From: Parelaphostrongylus tenuis
Taxonomy: Eukaryota > Nematoda > Chromadorea > Rhabditida > Metastrongylidae
Direction of reading: 5' to 3'
DNA: 64,000 bases
Assembly (NCBI GenBank): GCA_019055375.1
Contig: JAHQIW010007401.1
Location: 1-64,000 of the forward strand
The notes under the pieces were generated by a model. It was not told the origin of the DNA. It ran no database searches and saw only the letters and a program-made list of their open reading frames with translations. The translations under genes were made by a program, and so were the position numbers. Positions 34,103-46,295 of the stretch are shown here, one piece after another. Each line of letters starts with the position of its first letter. Within the stretch, counting starts at the first letter, position 1.

Positions 34103-36137
34103 GGTTTTCAAAAAATATGTATGGACGTGGCTTCGAGAAAGCACTTCAGCATTCACAAACTGATCAGTCACTTTGTAAAAAAAAGTCAAAGGAAAAAATT
34201 TGCTCCATTTGGGGGAGATCACCTGGAATATATCAGTACGACTTCTCTCTACATTTGTCTTTTCACAAGTAAAAAAATTGTTTTGTTGATTCAGCTTGCT
34301 GCACGAGGTGGTTAGCGGAAATTTTATTCGGCTAATGTTTCAACATGTTCCTCTTCCACAGAACCGATCATTCGAATAGATAGCACACATGTTAACCTCA
34401 TTGTGGATTTTTGCCTTGTTTCATTCGAGTCAGACCCTCTTTGATAGAGCACTGTTCCAGTGGGGAACTTCACTCGGAGAATTCTCTTAATTCAGGATAA
34501 CGCGTATGTCAGTTAGATATTTTCTATGCTAACTAGCTGATCACCCGTTGATAGTATTCTGTATTTTCAGGATACTATATTGCATAACTCGGTACAAGTA
34601 TCATCTAACAAAAAGAGTAATATTTTGGAAGCGGAGTTTGACCCCGGCATTTACTATTCAATCAATTCACCCGGGAAAAATCCAACCATTAAAGTCAGAA
34701 TGAACTATTCACGTAATACAATGAAGGCCCACTAACCATCTCTACCACTGATTATCGTCAACATCAGTAACAAATTTCGTTGTAATGTTATGCAAACGCT
34801 CAATATACAAATTGCTCAACTACAGCTGATTCGTACTAACACGTTGAGAACTACGTAGAAATCCCGCGCGGCGGCTACAATGACGTTGTGGCAATTTTCT
34901 AATGAAATGTGGATTTTATCGTCACTAAAAGGAATTTCGTTGCTACTAAATGGCAAAATAGGATAGAAGAGACATCGTTAAGCTATACTGTAACAGAAAC
35001 AATGGTGATGCTTTCTCCTGAAACCGCGGCTTCAAGGAAAAAGCCACATAGATACAAAAACGTGAACACTGCCTGCAAAACGTTTTTTTTTTTTAGTGTA
35101 GAACGTACTAGAAAAAGTCATTTCACTAAGCATAGCTAGTGAGAGATTAGACATTTCTCAAGCTATCGAATGACTGCATAAACATGGATGAAAAAGAAAG
35201 AAATGAAATTATATAACACCTGGGAATATGTCCTCTTTCACAACAATGTGCTTTTCCCGTTGAAAGGTAGATGATTTTTCGATACATGGGCATTTTCTTA
35301 ATCGTGATACCTTTTATAAAAGTCTCTTCTGCTATATTTCACCATTTATTCACGATAATATCCCCTCAGCACCTCAGATTACCAAACAATTTGCCCATAT
35401 TTCCATTGTAAGACATAATAATGAACCTCCCGCTGCGCCGCGTCTCAAAAGTAAGTCCACATGAAGAAAGTCAAAATTATCGTTATCGTACATAAAGCAT
35501 ACTATAGACAAAATGCTTTCTCATAGAGCTGAAACGAAGTCGTTATGAAAAAAACTTTATCCAACTTCAATCGACACATCGACGATTTTTGCTTTTCCAG
35601 AGCCTTTCCTCTTTCACAAGTCTGCTATTAAGTATCCTGCATAACATTTTAAACTGTTCCGGCTTTCAAAAAAGCAAAACCCGTTAGAATGTTGTCAGAC
35701 AGAACTAAATTGAGCTTTTATTAACAACTTCATATATTCTCAATAAGATAACACTATCTCACTGATCGATGTCATGCTTAGTAGAAAGCTAGTGCTGGAA
35801 ATCGTGTCAAATCTGAAGATGCCTCTTCTTCTTAACCCGCAATATCAGCAACAAGATCTCAAAGTTCAATGGTAGAAATCACTAAGGCGATCTGTTGATC
35901 ATCAGCGAAATGGAATTTGCCTTAATCGTCCGCTGGGAATTTGACATTTACGATAATTGAATGGAGACGATCGTCAATCAAGAATGAATTAAGAAGTTCA
36001 CGAAAACCGTACATACTTTTAATTTCGCACTGATTCGAATACACCCTCCTCTTCGATTGCTTCTACCGCAATGTCAAAAGTAGGTCTAGTTAAGGGGAGA
36101 CGTAAGTTAAAGAAAGTTATTACATGATCAATAACGG
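34103..36137. other. No supported gene
   Basis: AT-rich with scattered short frames; a plus frame at 34909-35139 has no support beyond being open. Confidence 0.4.
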
Positions 36138-36479
36138 TTGCTACGTTTTAATTTTCATTCAAAATCACTGTTATTATTCCAAAAAATCATTAATGTAAAT
36201 CTTCAACCGTGTGGTTGGGTGTATTTCCACTGTCGCTACAACGCGAAGTTCAGAAAAACGGATAGATCAACAGGAACAAAAAAATTTGCTGAAATAAAGA
36301 GCGAAGAAGCAGCGATGTCCTTGGGGTTACCAATGGTGCTTAGACTAAACAAGTATGTGAGTACTTTGAACGTTTTGGATATTCGAGTAAAAGTAGCAGA
36401 TCCTAATAAAGGGATGCTCTCTCTCACATTCGAGGTTGAATATTTCGCCTTAAAAATTGTCTTATCTGGTGGTTCATAG
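36138..36479 (+). CDS. Open frame of 113 codons, unknown
   Basis: It is open from ATG to TAG with coding-like blocks KKFAEIKSEEAAMSLGL, NKYVSTLNVLDIRVKVAD and FEVEYFALKIVL. A good donor (AAGTAT|GTGAGT) lies inside at about 36356, so the real exon may end there. A minus frame (36236-36427) is also open. No family is recognised. Confidence 0.25.
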   Translation: MLRFNFHSKSLLLFQKIINVNLQPCGWVYFHCRYNAKFRKTDRSTGTKKFAEIKSEEAAMSLGLPMVLRLNKYVSTLNVLDIRVKVADPNKGMLSLTFEVEYFALKIVLSGGS

Positions 36480-38185
36480 ATGTGTCTCGCTCCATGTCGT
36501 TCTCTGCGACAATGTTATTCGCTGTGGAGAGATTACCTCAAAGAATTTCATTCGGTCGTGAAAGCGGAGGGTTTTCCAGCAACACATGTATTCTATTTAT
36601 TCTGCTGAAATTTATCTGAAGAGAACTATAAACGGTGATATTTTGAGGAACCATGTTTTCTTCGAATCTAGAGCCACTGACAATCGAGGAAAGAGCTAAA
36701 GCATTTGAAAAATCCGCAACTTATCGGCAAAGAAGAATGTTTTCGACAGTTTGTAATTAACCTCCAAACAAATATACACTAAATCATAATTTGTTCAAAT
36801 GGAGAGCCCCGCACTTCCTATAGCTTCTATTGAATGTTTACATCATAAATTACACACCCCGTACCAAGATGATATGTGTAGCAAAAAGAATACGAATCTC
36901 TATTACAATGCGGTAAGCGACTGATTAATGATTCCGAAGCACGTGCAATCTTTTTATTAACTAGCAAGATGAATTTTAAATCTTTGAAAGGCGATGACTA
37001 TGGACTCCTAGACTTTCATAGCCCTATCGTGAAGTGTTCATGGGTATCCCAACTGTGATAATGAAGAAGCTCGGCAATCTATTTAAGAATAAAACTGTTT
37101 TATGACACATCTCGTGACCTACCATGCTTATATTTTCACCAAAAAAAAAGTGAGAGAAAACGACATTGAACTAAAATGGCGACGTTTTTCGCGTTCCTTT
37201 CACGAAAGTTGAGCACAACAGGAACACATGATTTTTATTGGTGCATAAGCGAGAAGTCGACAGCTGGAAGGATTGTAGGTAAAACAGATGACGGGTGAAA
37301 ATAAGAAAAAAATATTTAGTCCATTGGTTAGAGATATGAAAGACTCAAGGCATTAAAAACCGTTCAAATCGCGCTAATCTAAATAAGTTCAAGCACGTTG
37401 TAAATTGTTTTAATCACTTAACTGTAGATAATTTGAAGCAGAGATAAATTGATTTGGATAGGATTTGTGAGTAGCGTCTGGTGACATCACAATTGGGTAG
37501 TTTGGTGACTGAAACTGAGCCTCTTTCTAGTGAAGAACGAGATAACTCTGAATGCGACTTTCTTTTGATCTAAGTATGAATATTGAATATTTCTGGACGT
37601 TCAAGTCCTCAAAAGTTCGAGTGCAACCAGAAGATTCAATTCTCAAGCTTGAACGGCTGTGAGAGCACTTGACCAGAATCATTGCCGCTTTGAAGAAAGT
37701 AAGACTACGGAAAGATGTGCTTTTGAAAATTCAAATTTAACCTCACCTCAAATGTTCATTTGCCTATTTTCTCAACGTAAGTCTTTATTTAGCTGGTTTC
37801 ACTAAACTAGACATTGAAATACGGATATTATCTATCGTGAAGCTGTGAGAGACAAACCGTAATAACGATTTTCCCAAGGAAAAATCAGATATTTCCTAAA
37901 ATCTGTTAAATGTGGAGAAAAGACTCAATCGAATCTAGATTGGAACTTCTTTTCAATTTGATCATACCTTACTTACTGCTCAAGGCCGAATACGTTGCAT
38001 AATATTGATTCAGAAAAAATATACGAACAAAAAATTTCCAAGCAACGAATGGGAAATTATGATTTTGAAGGTGTTTTTAGAGAGTTTCACTAGCACGATC
38101 TTTCCTATACATCCGTCAGTCGCACGGAAACTTTTGCTGTTATTTCTTCTTCCCACAGTAGGTCATCATCGTCAAGTTAAACAAC
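36480..38185. other. No supported gene
   Basis: AT-rich, no repeat or RNA recognised. Confidence 0.4.
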
Positions 38186-38462
38186 ATCATAACTTTCGTT
38201 TCGAGTGTTTTCTTAAGACCACAGCTCAAATTTCAATATGCCTTGAATCATTTTTGAGCCACGCATGTCAGTGGTCTGTCAAACAGGCTGACTTATAGAG
38301 CCCGATACACGTGTTTCGATCTTGAGATCTCGTCAGTCGGGCAGTTACCCTTTCTTGTCTTTGTTTGGCAGATCACTGACATGCGTGGCTCAGAAATGAT
38401 TGCATGGCATATCGAAATTTGAGCTGTGGTCTTAAGAAAACACTCGAAAGGAAAGTTATGAT
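38186..38462. repeat. Foldback element with about 100-base arms and a ribozyme in the loop
   Basis: The left arm (38186-38285) and right arm (38362-38462) are reverse complements with few mismatches, sharing for example GTTTTCTTAAGACCACAGCT on the left and its complement on the right. The spacer of about 76 bases holds a hammerhead in minus orientation. The same arm sequence occurs around 48.8-49.0 kb and, one-sided, at 38.6-38.75 kb. Confidence 0.85.
38300..38342 (-). ncRNA. Hammerhead ribozyme, intact by inspection (38.3 kb)
   Basis: The minus strand has helix I GCCCGA/TCGGGC (six perfect pairs), core CTGACGA, helix II GATC/GATC with loop TCAA, second strand GAA, and helix III ACACGTGT (two pairs with an ACGT loop, or a self-complementary dimer interface). 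The triplet is GTA with A at the cleavage position (38306). All invariant positions are present. The self-complementary helix III suggests activity as a paired dimer, as proposed for other minimal-stem-III hammerheads. Confidence 0.82.
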
Positions 38463-38499
38463 ATATTGGATATACTAGCCACGAGCAATCGAGTGTACA

Positions 38500-38540
38500 A
38501 CACTCTGTGTCTAGTGAGTTTTTCACTGGACACAGAGTGT
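38500..38540. repeat. Perfect-stem hairpin
   Basis: ACACTCTGTGTCTAGTGA and its near-exact complement TCACTGGACACAGAGTGT are separated by five bases. It sits between the two ribozyme-bearing units at 38.3 and 38.6 kb. Confidence 0.75.
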
Positions 38541-38615
38541 AAAGCGTTCGTCGTCGCTAACTCTTAATGTGGGGACTGGAGCACCCACAGAGATTAGCAA
38601 AAGACGAGAAAGAGT

Positions 38616-38745
38616 AACTGCCCGACTGACGAGATCGCAAGATCGAAACTCGTGTATCGGGCTCTATAAGTCAGCCCTGTTTGACAGACCACTGACATGC
38701 GTGGCTCAAAAATGATTGCAAGGCATATTAAAACAACATATCCTA
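38616..38745 (+). repeat. One-sided copy of the 38/48 kb ribozyme repeat
   Basis: It shares with the foldback element the upstream text GAGTAACTGCCCGA, the ribozyme, and the downstream TATAAGTCAGCC, ACCACTGACATGCGTGGCTC, GCATATT order. The opposite arm is absent. Confidence 0.75.
38620..38662 (+). ncRNA. Hammerhead ribozyme, intact by inspection (38.6 kb)
   Basis: Helix I GCCCGA/TCGGGC, core CTGACGA, helix II GATC GCAA GATC, second strand GAA, helix III AC/GT with loop TCGT, triplet GTA with cleavage after 38656. Every invariant position is present. It differs from the 38.3 kb copy mainly in the helix II and III loops. Confidence 0.82.
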
Positions 38746-38924
38746 AAATCAATGAGTCCTGTACTGTTCGGATATTTGGAGCTGGTTAGTAACAAAAACT
38801 TATACAAATGAGTTCCATTTGACTCATATATCACTGCTGTTGTTGCTGTTCTGTGAAAAACGTTTTCTTTTCTACCTTACAGCACGTACAAACTAATCAT
38901 CTTTTCTGATGATTAAAATTCTAT

Positions 38925-39075
38925 TTATTTTACACGACCCGTTATCACATTTTACTGCAAGAATCTCAGCACTTCTGGTATTGAATTGGTTTCTCGCATT
39001 CATCGTCCCAAAGGTCTTCAACTTTCGCATGTTGTTTCAACTACGGCTTGAGGATTTCGCCTTCTTCACAACTGA
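38925..39075. repeat. Partner of the 9.9-10.3 kb segment
   Basis: On the minus strand TGAATGCGAGAAACCAATTC and GTGCTGAGATTCTTGCAGTA align with the 9.95-10.0 kb text. Protein-level identity in one frame (N-A-R-N-Q...S-A-E-I-L-A-V-K-C) suggests shared coding ancestry. The element type is unknown. Confidence 0.3.
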
Positions 39076-40004
39076 TATAAGATACGGTTCCCCTGGTCAA
39101 GACGGTTCCCCTTACAATCTCATCGGTAGCTGAGCTGAGTCGTTCTACAAGATGTTCATTGGCTGATTACGGGAAGTGTTGGAGGAGGAGATCAAACCAG
39201 CACATTGTTTCCTGTTATTCGACTTCAATAACTACTCAGACACCCCGTTCTAACAATAGTGAACCTTGATATGTTCACTTAGTTAACAATAAGAAATACG
39301 CACGATCAAAAAATGAATAGCGAGGAATTCAGCTCCCAGAGGAACTCGAGCCCAATTCGATTAATGATCTACATGACATGAAAACTTACAAAGTTGAGCA
39401 CTCTTTTACTAGCAAGCTTGTCTCAAAAAATTGACCACCATTGGGTCTTTGATATTTTTAATGATTTGAGAACAGACCACTGGCAGTGTACAAATAGGTC
39501 ATGACTAATTGCAGTTTCAAAGAAATCTTACAAAAAGCTTCCTTTTGCACCATGAAAAACAGTCTGAGAAAACTAGTCACTGTTGAGTCGAATAATTAGT
39601 CGTACACATGGTATGCTGGCTTCAGAAACACCTATTCTAGCTTCGAAAGAAACATCGACCACTACATCCTCATTAATTCCTCCCTCACAAACCGTACTTT
39701 AAAGTCCTACTTCTCATGTAATCGCTTTTTAGAATTTCGCATTGCTCTATCAAAAGGCTTCCTTACGTGAAAGACCTAAAATTAGGTGTACAGATATGAC
39801 TCCGCCGTTTTTTTTTTTGCTGTAGTAATACTAAAGTAAAGACAAACAAAATTTTTTTTGTTCAAAGTGCGCTAAAAACGTGATTTAATCATATGTTTTT
39901 CATGTACAAAGGATATATGATGGCTTTTATAAGATTTTAAAGATCATGACTCTAGTATGAAAAACGCCGTTTTTTCAAAAATTGTTAATTTGCGATTTGC
40001 TTGG

Positions 40005-40215
40005 TAATTTTAAGTGGTAGCCTGACGGTGCAATGTCGAGATAATACGGTGGGTAAGACAAAACCTCCTCAAACCTCCCAACTCAGATCTCTGTGACGTT
40101 TTCGATCGGTTTTGCACCTTGAAGTCGAGCGTTATCATGCAGCAAATTTGCGCAAAGTTCGTGCCATTTTGATTTTCTATTGTGATTTTTGCAAAGAGAT
40201 CGCAAGACCTCGGCA
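40005..40215 (-). pseudogene. mariner transposase relic, catalytic part
   Basis: The minus strand reads WHELCANLLHDNARLQGAKP, holding the second catalytic aspartate motif H-D-N-A-R, then ENVTEI. After a frameshift YPPYYLDIAPSGYHLKL is the third-aspartate motif (Y-P-P-Y-x-x-D-x-x-P-S-x-Y). The N-terminal half is absent, and element M copy 2 abuts its 5' side. Confidence 0.75.
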
Positions 40216-40452
40216 TTGTTCAATTGCACGTTTTTTTGCGAACATTTTGGTATATAACATGCCTGTGCTTGCATTGAGATGAGGTTCGCTCTAAGCTCCA
40301 TAAATCGTGCGCGCCGCTTCACTACCCCTTTCCCCTATGCGCTATTTGTGCATGACTAGCAAGCGAATTTGCTCCCATAACGGCTCCATCTTAAAGCAAG
40401 AATAGGCAATTTGTATAACAAAATGTTCGCAAGAAACGAGAAATTGAACGAT
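40216..40452. mobile_element. Inverted-repeat element M, copy 2
   Basis: The ends are the family termini (CAATTGCACGTTTTTTTGCG on the left, GTTCGCAAGAAACGAGAAAT on the right). Internal blocks GCGCCGCTTCACTA and GACTAGCAAGCGAATTTGCT match copies 1 and 3. It lies directly against the mariner relic, in the same relative arrangement as at 58.6 kb. Confidence 0.7.
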
Positions 40453-40489
40453 ATCAAAATTTAGCAAACTTCTGGTTGATAACTCTGCA

Positions 40490-42940
40490 AAGTAAACTTC
40501 TACAAACCGCGGTTCAAAAGTCATCATTCTCAAAGTTTTATAAAAAATACAAAATAATTTATTAATGAAGCATATGAAAAAGTAGCGTTTTTAACGCATT
40601 TTCAAACAGATGGAAGGATTTCTACACTTTATTTTAACTTTTACTGCAACAAAAAATATCTAGAAGGCGGAGTCATGTACACTTGATATATCGCGATGCT
40701 ATGTGGCTCACTCTCCCGCTCGTCCATAGGAAGATAAAAGTGGAAAAAAGCAACCACGCATGATATCCATTTTAAGAGATGATGGATGGGTTTACTCGTC
40801 ATCATTCTATGTTGAAATGACACATGCCATCAAAATTAACGCAATATTCAGTCAGACATGTATGGGTGTATTTGTATGCACGTAGGTAGTGTAATACCTT
40901 GTCCAAAATTCGTCCGAAAGTGACTTGAAAAACACTTGAAATTTCTAACGTCGAGCGCAGTGAAGAAGTTCTATATAATTACTCAGTGACCGAGAAAGCT
41001 ATAAATACAGCGAACAAGTCACATTGCTGTCCCAGTTATTATCCAATCGTTTCAAAAATGGAAAAGATAAATGGCGTCATAGCCCTAGAGTATATTTTGA
41101 CCAAGCGATGTAGTGGACAGCTCTCGCGCGCAGCAGAGATGCATCGAGACTCAACTAGTACTTCTTTGAGACGCTCAGTGATCAACAAAGTTACGACTAG
41201 ATGAAGTTGATATCTAGTCTCAAGCGTTTCTTGGAAATTTCTCCTGAGACATTAGCCACGTCAGGAATTGTATTCGATGCATAGTTGAAGAAGGCTTACT
41301 GAGCGGCTCCATCTATTGCAATTATTCGACTGCTTCATAGAATTTTTTGCGACACGCTCTCGTATAAAACTGATAGTCTTCCTACCACAATGTTCTACTA
41401 CAAATCAACCGAGAAAAGCTACTCTTTATGCTCCAAATTTTTTCAAAGAAGACAGTTCTTAGGACTAGTTTGCTGATTTCCATGACTTAGAAGCTGGCTC
41501 CTCGTTCTCCGGTCCGCTGGAGTGATAAAGCGATAGCATAACTCCAAGAACTGACTCGAATAAAATACACCAAATTTTTCCCGGAATTCAACAGTTTTTT
41601 AGGCGCTTTGCTACATCTAAAATGTCTTACACTCATGAGATCGGTCAGATTTACTTCGGCTCCTCAAGTAATGATAGGAATCTTTCATTACATTAAAAAT
41701 CCTATGGATAGTAAACGTAGGATGATATTTCCTTAGCCACCAAATGCATGATCAAAACTCTAAAAACTTCCTGAATCGCTCCGCAAGTGAATATTGCTTT
41801 CATGGTCACAAAGAAACTCACGCTAAAAATTTGAAAGTTTTGACGACTTATTTATTTTATCAGATCATTGGTGGACAACTCATGATTCTTTAGAACAGGT
41901 TTGCAGCATTAAACTCGGAAACCAAATTCTCAGTCTACACCTTGGAATTCTAGTAAATTTTTATTAAATTTTCCAAGTAACTCAGAGAGTCTTTCTACTA
42001 TCCCATTCTTTTTTTTGAAATTCACCACTATGCATAAGCTTCAACCTTAGCATCTTTATCAACACCTTACACGTTGAATAATAAGACGATTTAATGAGGG
42101 ATTAGTACTTCAACATCGATAAGAACGATGTGAGTATCCCACACTCGAACAAAGGCCGACTAACTAGACAAGACGATGCGCCGTCAAGGATGTCAATGCA
42201 TTCAGAGATGGACATAAACATCGTGACTATGGACACTTACAGAACGAATGACGTTTGGAAACGAGAGTGATTGGACCGACAGGATTGCTTAACGTCGGAT
42301 ATTGTCCACTTACTAAATTCTTTCATGTTTGAACAAATAGCATCGTAAAACCGGTTTCCTGGGCATCACTACTTAGTAAATGATCTGCTGTTTGCAGTTT
42401 TACGCTGTAGCAATTACAAATGCCAGTTTCGCATGCAAAATAGTCGATAAATTACGAAACTGAATAGCGCTAAGATCCATTAGCTCTTGAAAGATGGCTA
42501 CCAACTTTTGATGTAGTTTGAAACTCGTTACGATTATTCCTTCATCAAAAAGAACGCCTTCGCTTTTGAGAAAAATCTCCTTTCACATTTCCGAGAAAAA
42601 CAGCATAATAGGAAATTTTCAGCCCATTAACAGAATTCTTTCTGTAAGTTTCTCGTCAAAGCAAGATTGTACGCACTCGGCCGCCGATGCCTTTTTGCAT
42701 TGCAATGTCTGCTTTGCTGTTTTTAATTGCATTTTCTTAATAGCACTTAGTATATTGGCCGGAAAGTTGCAAAGGTTAAAGCATGGTGTCTCTGAAGCGG
42801 AGTGATTTCATTAGAAGATGTGATAAAATACCCACTTAAAATGTTCTACAAGAGCTGCCAATATGTAAAGCAGCATTCTGTCACTAAAAGACGAATCCCT
42901 TGATCAGTGCTTAATCTAGAATGCAAAAGGATTGCTTTGT
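40490..42940. other. No supported gene
   Basis: AT-rich. Plus frames at 40986-41204 and 42518-42805 are open but have no similarity. The latter contains acceptor GAAATTTTCAG and donor TCT|GTAAGT 21 bases apart, an arrangement too weak to call. Confidence 0.35.
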
Positions 42941-42947
42941 TGGGAGA

Positions 42948-43395
42948 TCGCGATCGAACCAACAAATGACAACATATGAGCGACTTCTATTGCATTACGC
43001 TATGCGTCGACCTCTATTAACACGGAAATAAACTCATAAGTGACTTTTATTGTGATGCGCTCGCTTTGTATCAAAAGCTACTGAATAACCGCTGACGATC
43101 CATACTTTGTAAATGTTTTTTAAATAAATATTCCCGTGAGATCTACATAGCACAGTAGGCAGAAATGGTATACAATATACACACGGTCGATGGTTCAAAT
43201 CATGAACTCCATGTCAACCATGTCTCCTAACACTCCGTGGTCGCAAAGCGGAACCAGACTCGTTTGGGCGAACAAAAAACACTGATTCATTACATCGATA
43301 GACGTCCACAAATCATTCCATGATCAACATGCATTTAATAATGTCAATGATGTACAGAGTATCGTTGAGGAACTGATCAGCCAGACGCTTTTATT
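42948..43395. repeat. Degenerate family B-like tRNA-derived fragments
   Basis: A minus-strand tRNA-like head (GCATAGCGTAATGCAATAGA and box B TTGGTTCGATCGCGATCTCC) lies at 42948-43010. A partial echo (AAGTGACTTTTATTGTGATG) follows at 43036. A plus-strand head with body (GTCGATGGTTCAAATCATG) is at 43146-43395. All are strongly mutated. Confidence 0.4.
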
Positions 43396-44115
43396 TTATT
43401 CTTTAGCTCAATGAGCCGTCTCTGCTTTGAATGAATTCCAGTCTCAAGGCAATAAACTTCCTCCCGATCCAAAACGACCACAGAGCGAAATTTTCGTTTT
43501 AGGAGTTTTAGGAGAGAATCGCATTCGACCGGCATATCAACAAATCAACACACGAACGCAACGTTAATTGATGAAGTTGCGTAACAGCGAGAGGAACCGT
43601 GGAAATGTGAGAAGCAAAAAGCAATGAAAACAGGAGAGAGTTAACAGGTAACCGAGACATTTCCTTTAAAGAGTATCAAATTTCTAAAACGTAAGTTCCT
43701 TTGCCAAGGAATAACATTTTGTCTTGTACGATTGAGACCTCCACTTGAATTATTCATACAACACACATGTTGAATCCATTAGGGTCGTCCTACATGTTAA
43801 TGCCATCGGAAAGAACTACAGACCAAAAAGGGGTTAATCATTTGGAAGGGTTTTTATAATACAAATTTTGATGAAGTTGAGGCAAATGGTCACAAGTTCC
43901 TACGTTTTGAAAAAGATACATTTCCTTCCTGACATATTATTCAGAAGAATATTTTAAACGATAAATGAAAAATGATTATCGCTGATTGTTGATAACTCAC
44001 TTTTAGGCGATAAATCGGTAGAATTCTAATTTTATCGTTCAGTAATGTAAACGGTTACACAAGTTAAAAAGTATTTTGCAAACGACACAATGTAGGATAA
44101 AGAGAAAATTGCAAA

Positions 44116-44340
44116 ATGAATCAGAATGAAATTTTGGACTTGAGAAGGAAACTCATATGGAATCGAATTGAGAGGAAAGAAAAAAACGCTGCTACGAAGG
44201 AGAAGATCACAAATTATCAAGACAAACTTGTTAATAAAAACCTACACGATATTTCTTCGACGTCCGAAAGCAAACGAGACGAGCCATCACCGACCAAAAA
44301 GTTTGATTTATCTAGGCGATTCCGTAGCGTAATGGCATAA
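44116..44340 (+). CDS. Hypothetical short charged protein, 74 residues
   Basis: It is open from ATG (GCAAAATGAAT context) to TAA and begins MNQNEILDLRRKLIWNRIE, with RKEKNAATKEKITNYQDK and a tail KKFDLSRRFRSVMA. The composition suggests a coiled-coil-like helix. There is no intron or similarity support. Further charged frames follow at 44503-44815. Confidence 0.3.
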   Translation: MNQNEILDLRRKLIWNRIERKEKNAATKEKITNYQDKLVNKNLHDISSTSESKRDEPSPTKKFDLSRRFRSVMA

Positions 44341-45829
44341 TGATGCTTCCTGGAAGAGGATATATTGCTGACAAACGGACGTCAAGTGATTAACATAATT
44401 TCTTTCGGCAAAATAACTACGCAGATTTCAGATTTCATTTAATGTTACCAAACTACATGATGGACCTTTGACACGCTACAAGCTTAGTCGTGGAGCTACA
44501 AAATGAGAACAAAAAATCGAAAAATCTCGAGCGTTTTTTCTCATAGTTTAATATCAATGAAATTTATGTGTAGGAATGATCATCACACTCAAAATTCAAA
44601 AATATTTCTCAAAATATTTCTCAAAATTCTCGAAAAAATTAGCTCAGAGAGATGGAGAGAGGAGCACAAGAAGAAAAAGAGAAATTGAGAGAAGGGAGAA
44701 AGTCGAAAAGAGGACTGCTGTGATACAATTCTCAATGAAATTATTAAGTGAACGTTTTCAAAAACGCAGCAGAGTAATAAATAATAAAGTAAATGTGCGC
44801 TTCAGCGATGAATGAAATATACAAGACTACACTGGAGATAACAAAAAGAACACCATGGTGACCGTTTCAAACACACCCATTGACAACAAATAGGAAGAAA
44901 TTAACTGAGGAAGTACTTAACATTGATAAAGAAATGAACACGAACGACACATTTCTTAATGCTATAGATAAATGCTAACTGCTCGAAAAAACGAAAGCAT
45001 CAAAAAGCAATGAAAACTTCCTAAAGAGACAAAAGAGTGGATTTTCTGCTACTAAATCATACAACGCTGTGTTAAGTTATTCCTAAAGATGTGCCTTTAG
45101 CTTTTAGTGTCTTTTTCTTCCTTACGATTCCTAAAGCTAAAAATTCCTGAAGCAGTAATATTGATCGGAGCTTCGGTGCATCCTAAGAAATCTACACTTA
45201 AAAAAATTCCATTGGTGAATGGATACGGTAAAAAATTGTACGGTAGCTGAGAGACAAGAGTGCAACGACTCTGAATGTACGAAACATTTCGATCAGAGAA
45301 AAAAAAACAATAAAACAACGTTTGGAACGGCGCCAAACACCGCCTATTCGTTGTCGGTACATCGGTGGAAAGCAGCAAACAAAGCCACACTATTTGTTTA
45401 ACACCGCAAGATGACAGCAAGAAGTCGGTTGCTAACTTCACGACTATTTCAGTGTATCGTCAAGAGCATCCCACACGACAGGATCAGTGATTGAACGTCC
45501 AAAAAATTCGTAACAATGAATATACTAGCCTAGAATCGAATATACTGTGCTGACAGCATGGAGGGTTCAATTTACTTATTACTTATGATGAAACCTGTTA
45601 CCGTGTGATCCAAATTGATGACCTCTTTTATTACACTGAATACCACTCACTATGATGAACCATCGACGAATTAGTGCAGCTAAAAACACGACAAACAGTA
45701 GCAAACACTACTCTTGCTAAATGATCACAGGCATCGCCTATTGGATATTTGTAAGAGCTGCGCGTAGATTTACCGCTTGGTTGATGGTAATAATAAACGA
45801 AAGAATCTGTAAAGCAATCCCTTTCTAAT

Positions 45830-46165
45830 CAACCTTTTTCAAACCTCGTTTAAAGTTTAATTTAATCTGATAGAATATTTTAAGCCTTTCACAGGTCTGG
45901 TTTGGCATCTCTAGTGCTAGACGTACGTTTTGGTGTTCTCACTAGCAGCGCATGCCTTACGGTTCACCCCTATAAATAAGGGTAGCGGCGCCGAAGAGGT
46001 ATCACTGCACATAAAATGAAATGATCACTTGATATTGCGCTCAAGATTGATGTCCAGTTGACTGCTCGTGACTGGTAAAAACGCATGTAGCAAGACCTTT
46101 CTAATCGACTGCTTTTGAAACCTCATTTAGAATTCAATATTATCTAATAGAATATTTACTGGCAC
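45830..46165 (-). repeat. Ribozyme-family unit with direct end repeats (about 265-base spacing)
   Basis: CCTTTCTAATCAACC...CATATTTTAAGCC-type sequence at 45830-45892 recurs in direct orientation at 46095-46160 (CCTTTCTAATCGACTGC then CTAATAGAATATTTA), framing one unit. The unit carries a decayed minus-strand hammerhead (45914-45955): GTC triplet, helix I TAGCAC and CGTACG helix III remain, but the CTGATGA strand and GAA are mutated. Direct repeats around such a motif resemble retrozyme or Penelope pseudo-LTR dimers. Confidence 0.5.
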
Positions 46166-46232
46166 TGGAGGTCACAAGTGACTCGAAGCTCTTTAATCAG
46201 CGTCATCGATGCCTCCTATCTCTATCTCTTTC

Positions 46233-46275
46233 TATTTATATGTATATATATATATATATATACATATATATAATA
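46233..46275. repeat. TA microsatellite
   Basis: An alternating TA run with a few ATGTATA and ACATATA units. Confidence 0.85.
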
Positions 46276-46295
46276 TGAGGAAATAAGTTGATGAA

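Noticed and set aside
33812..34222. 136-codon minus frame
   Set aside because: It lies opposite a plus exon with a good acceptor and has no similarity of its own; most likely a shadow.
45097..45441. 114-codon minus frame with cysteines and aromatic residues
   Set aside because: No start context or splice sites, and plus frames overlap; composition is that of AT-rich noise.
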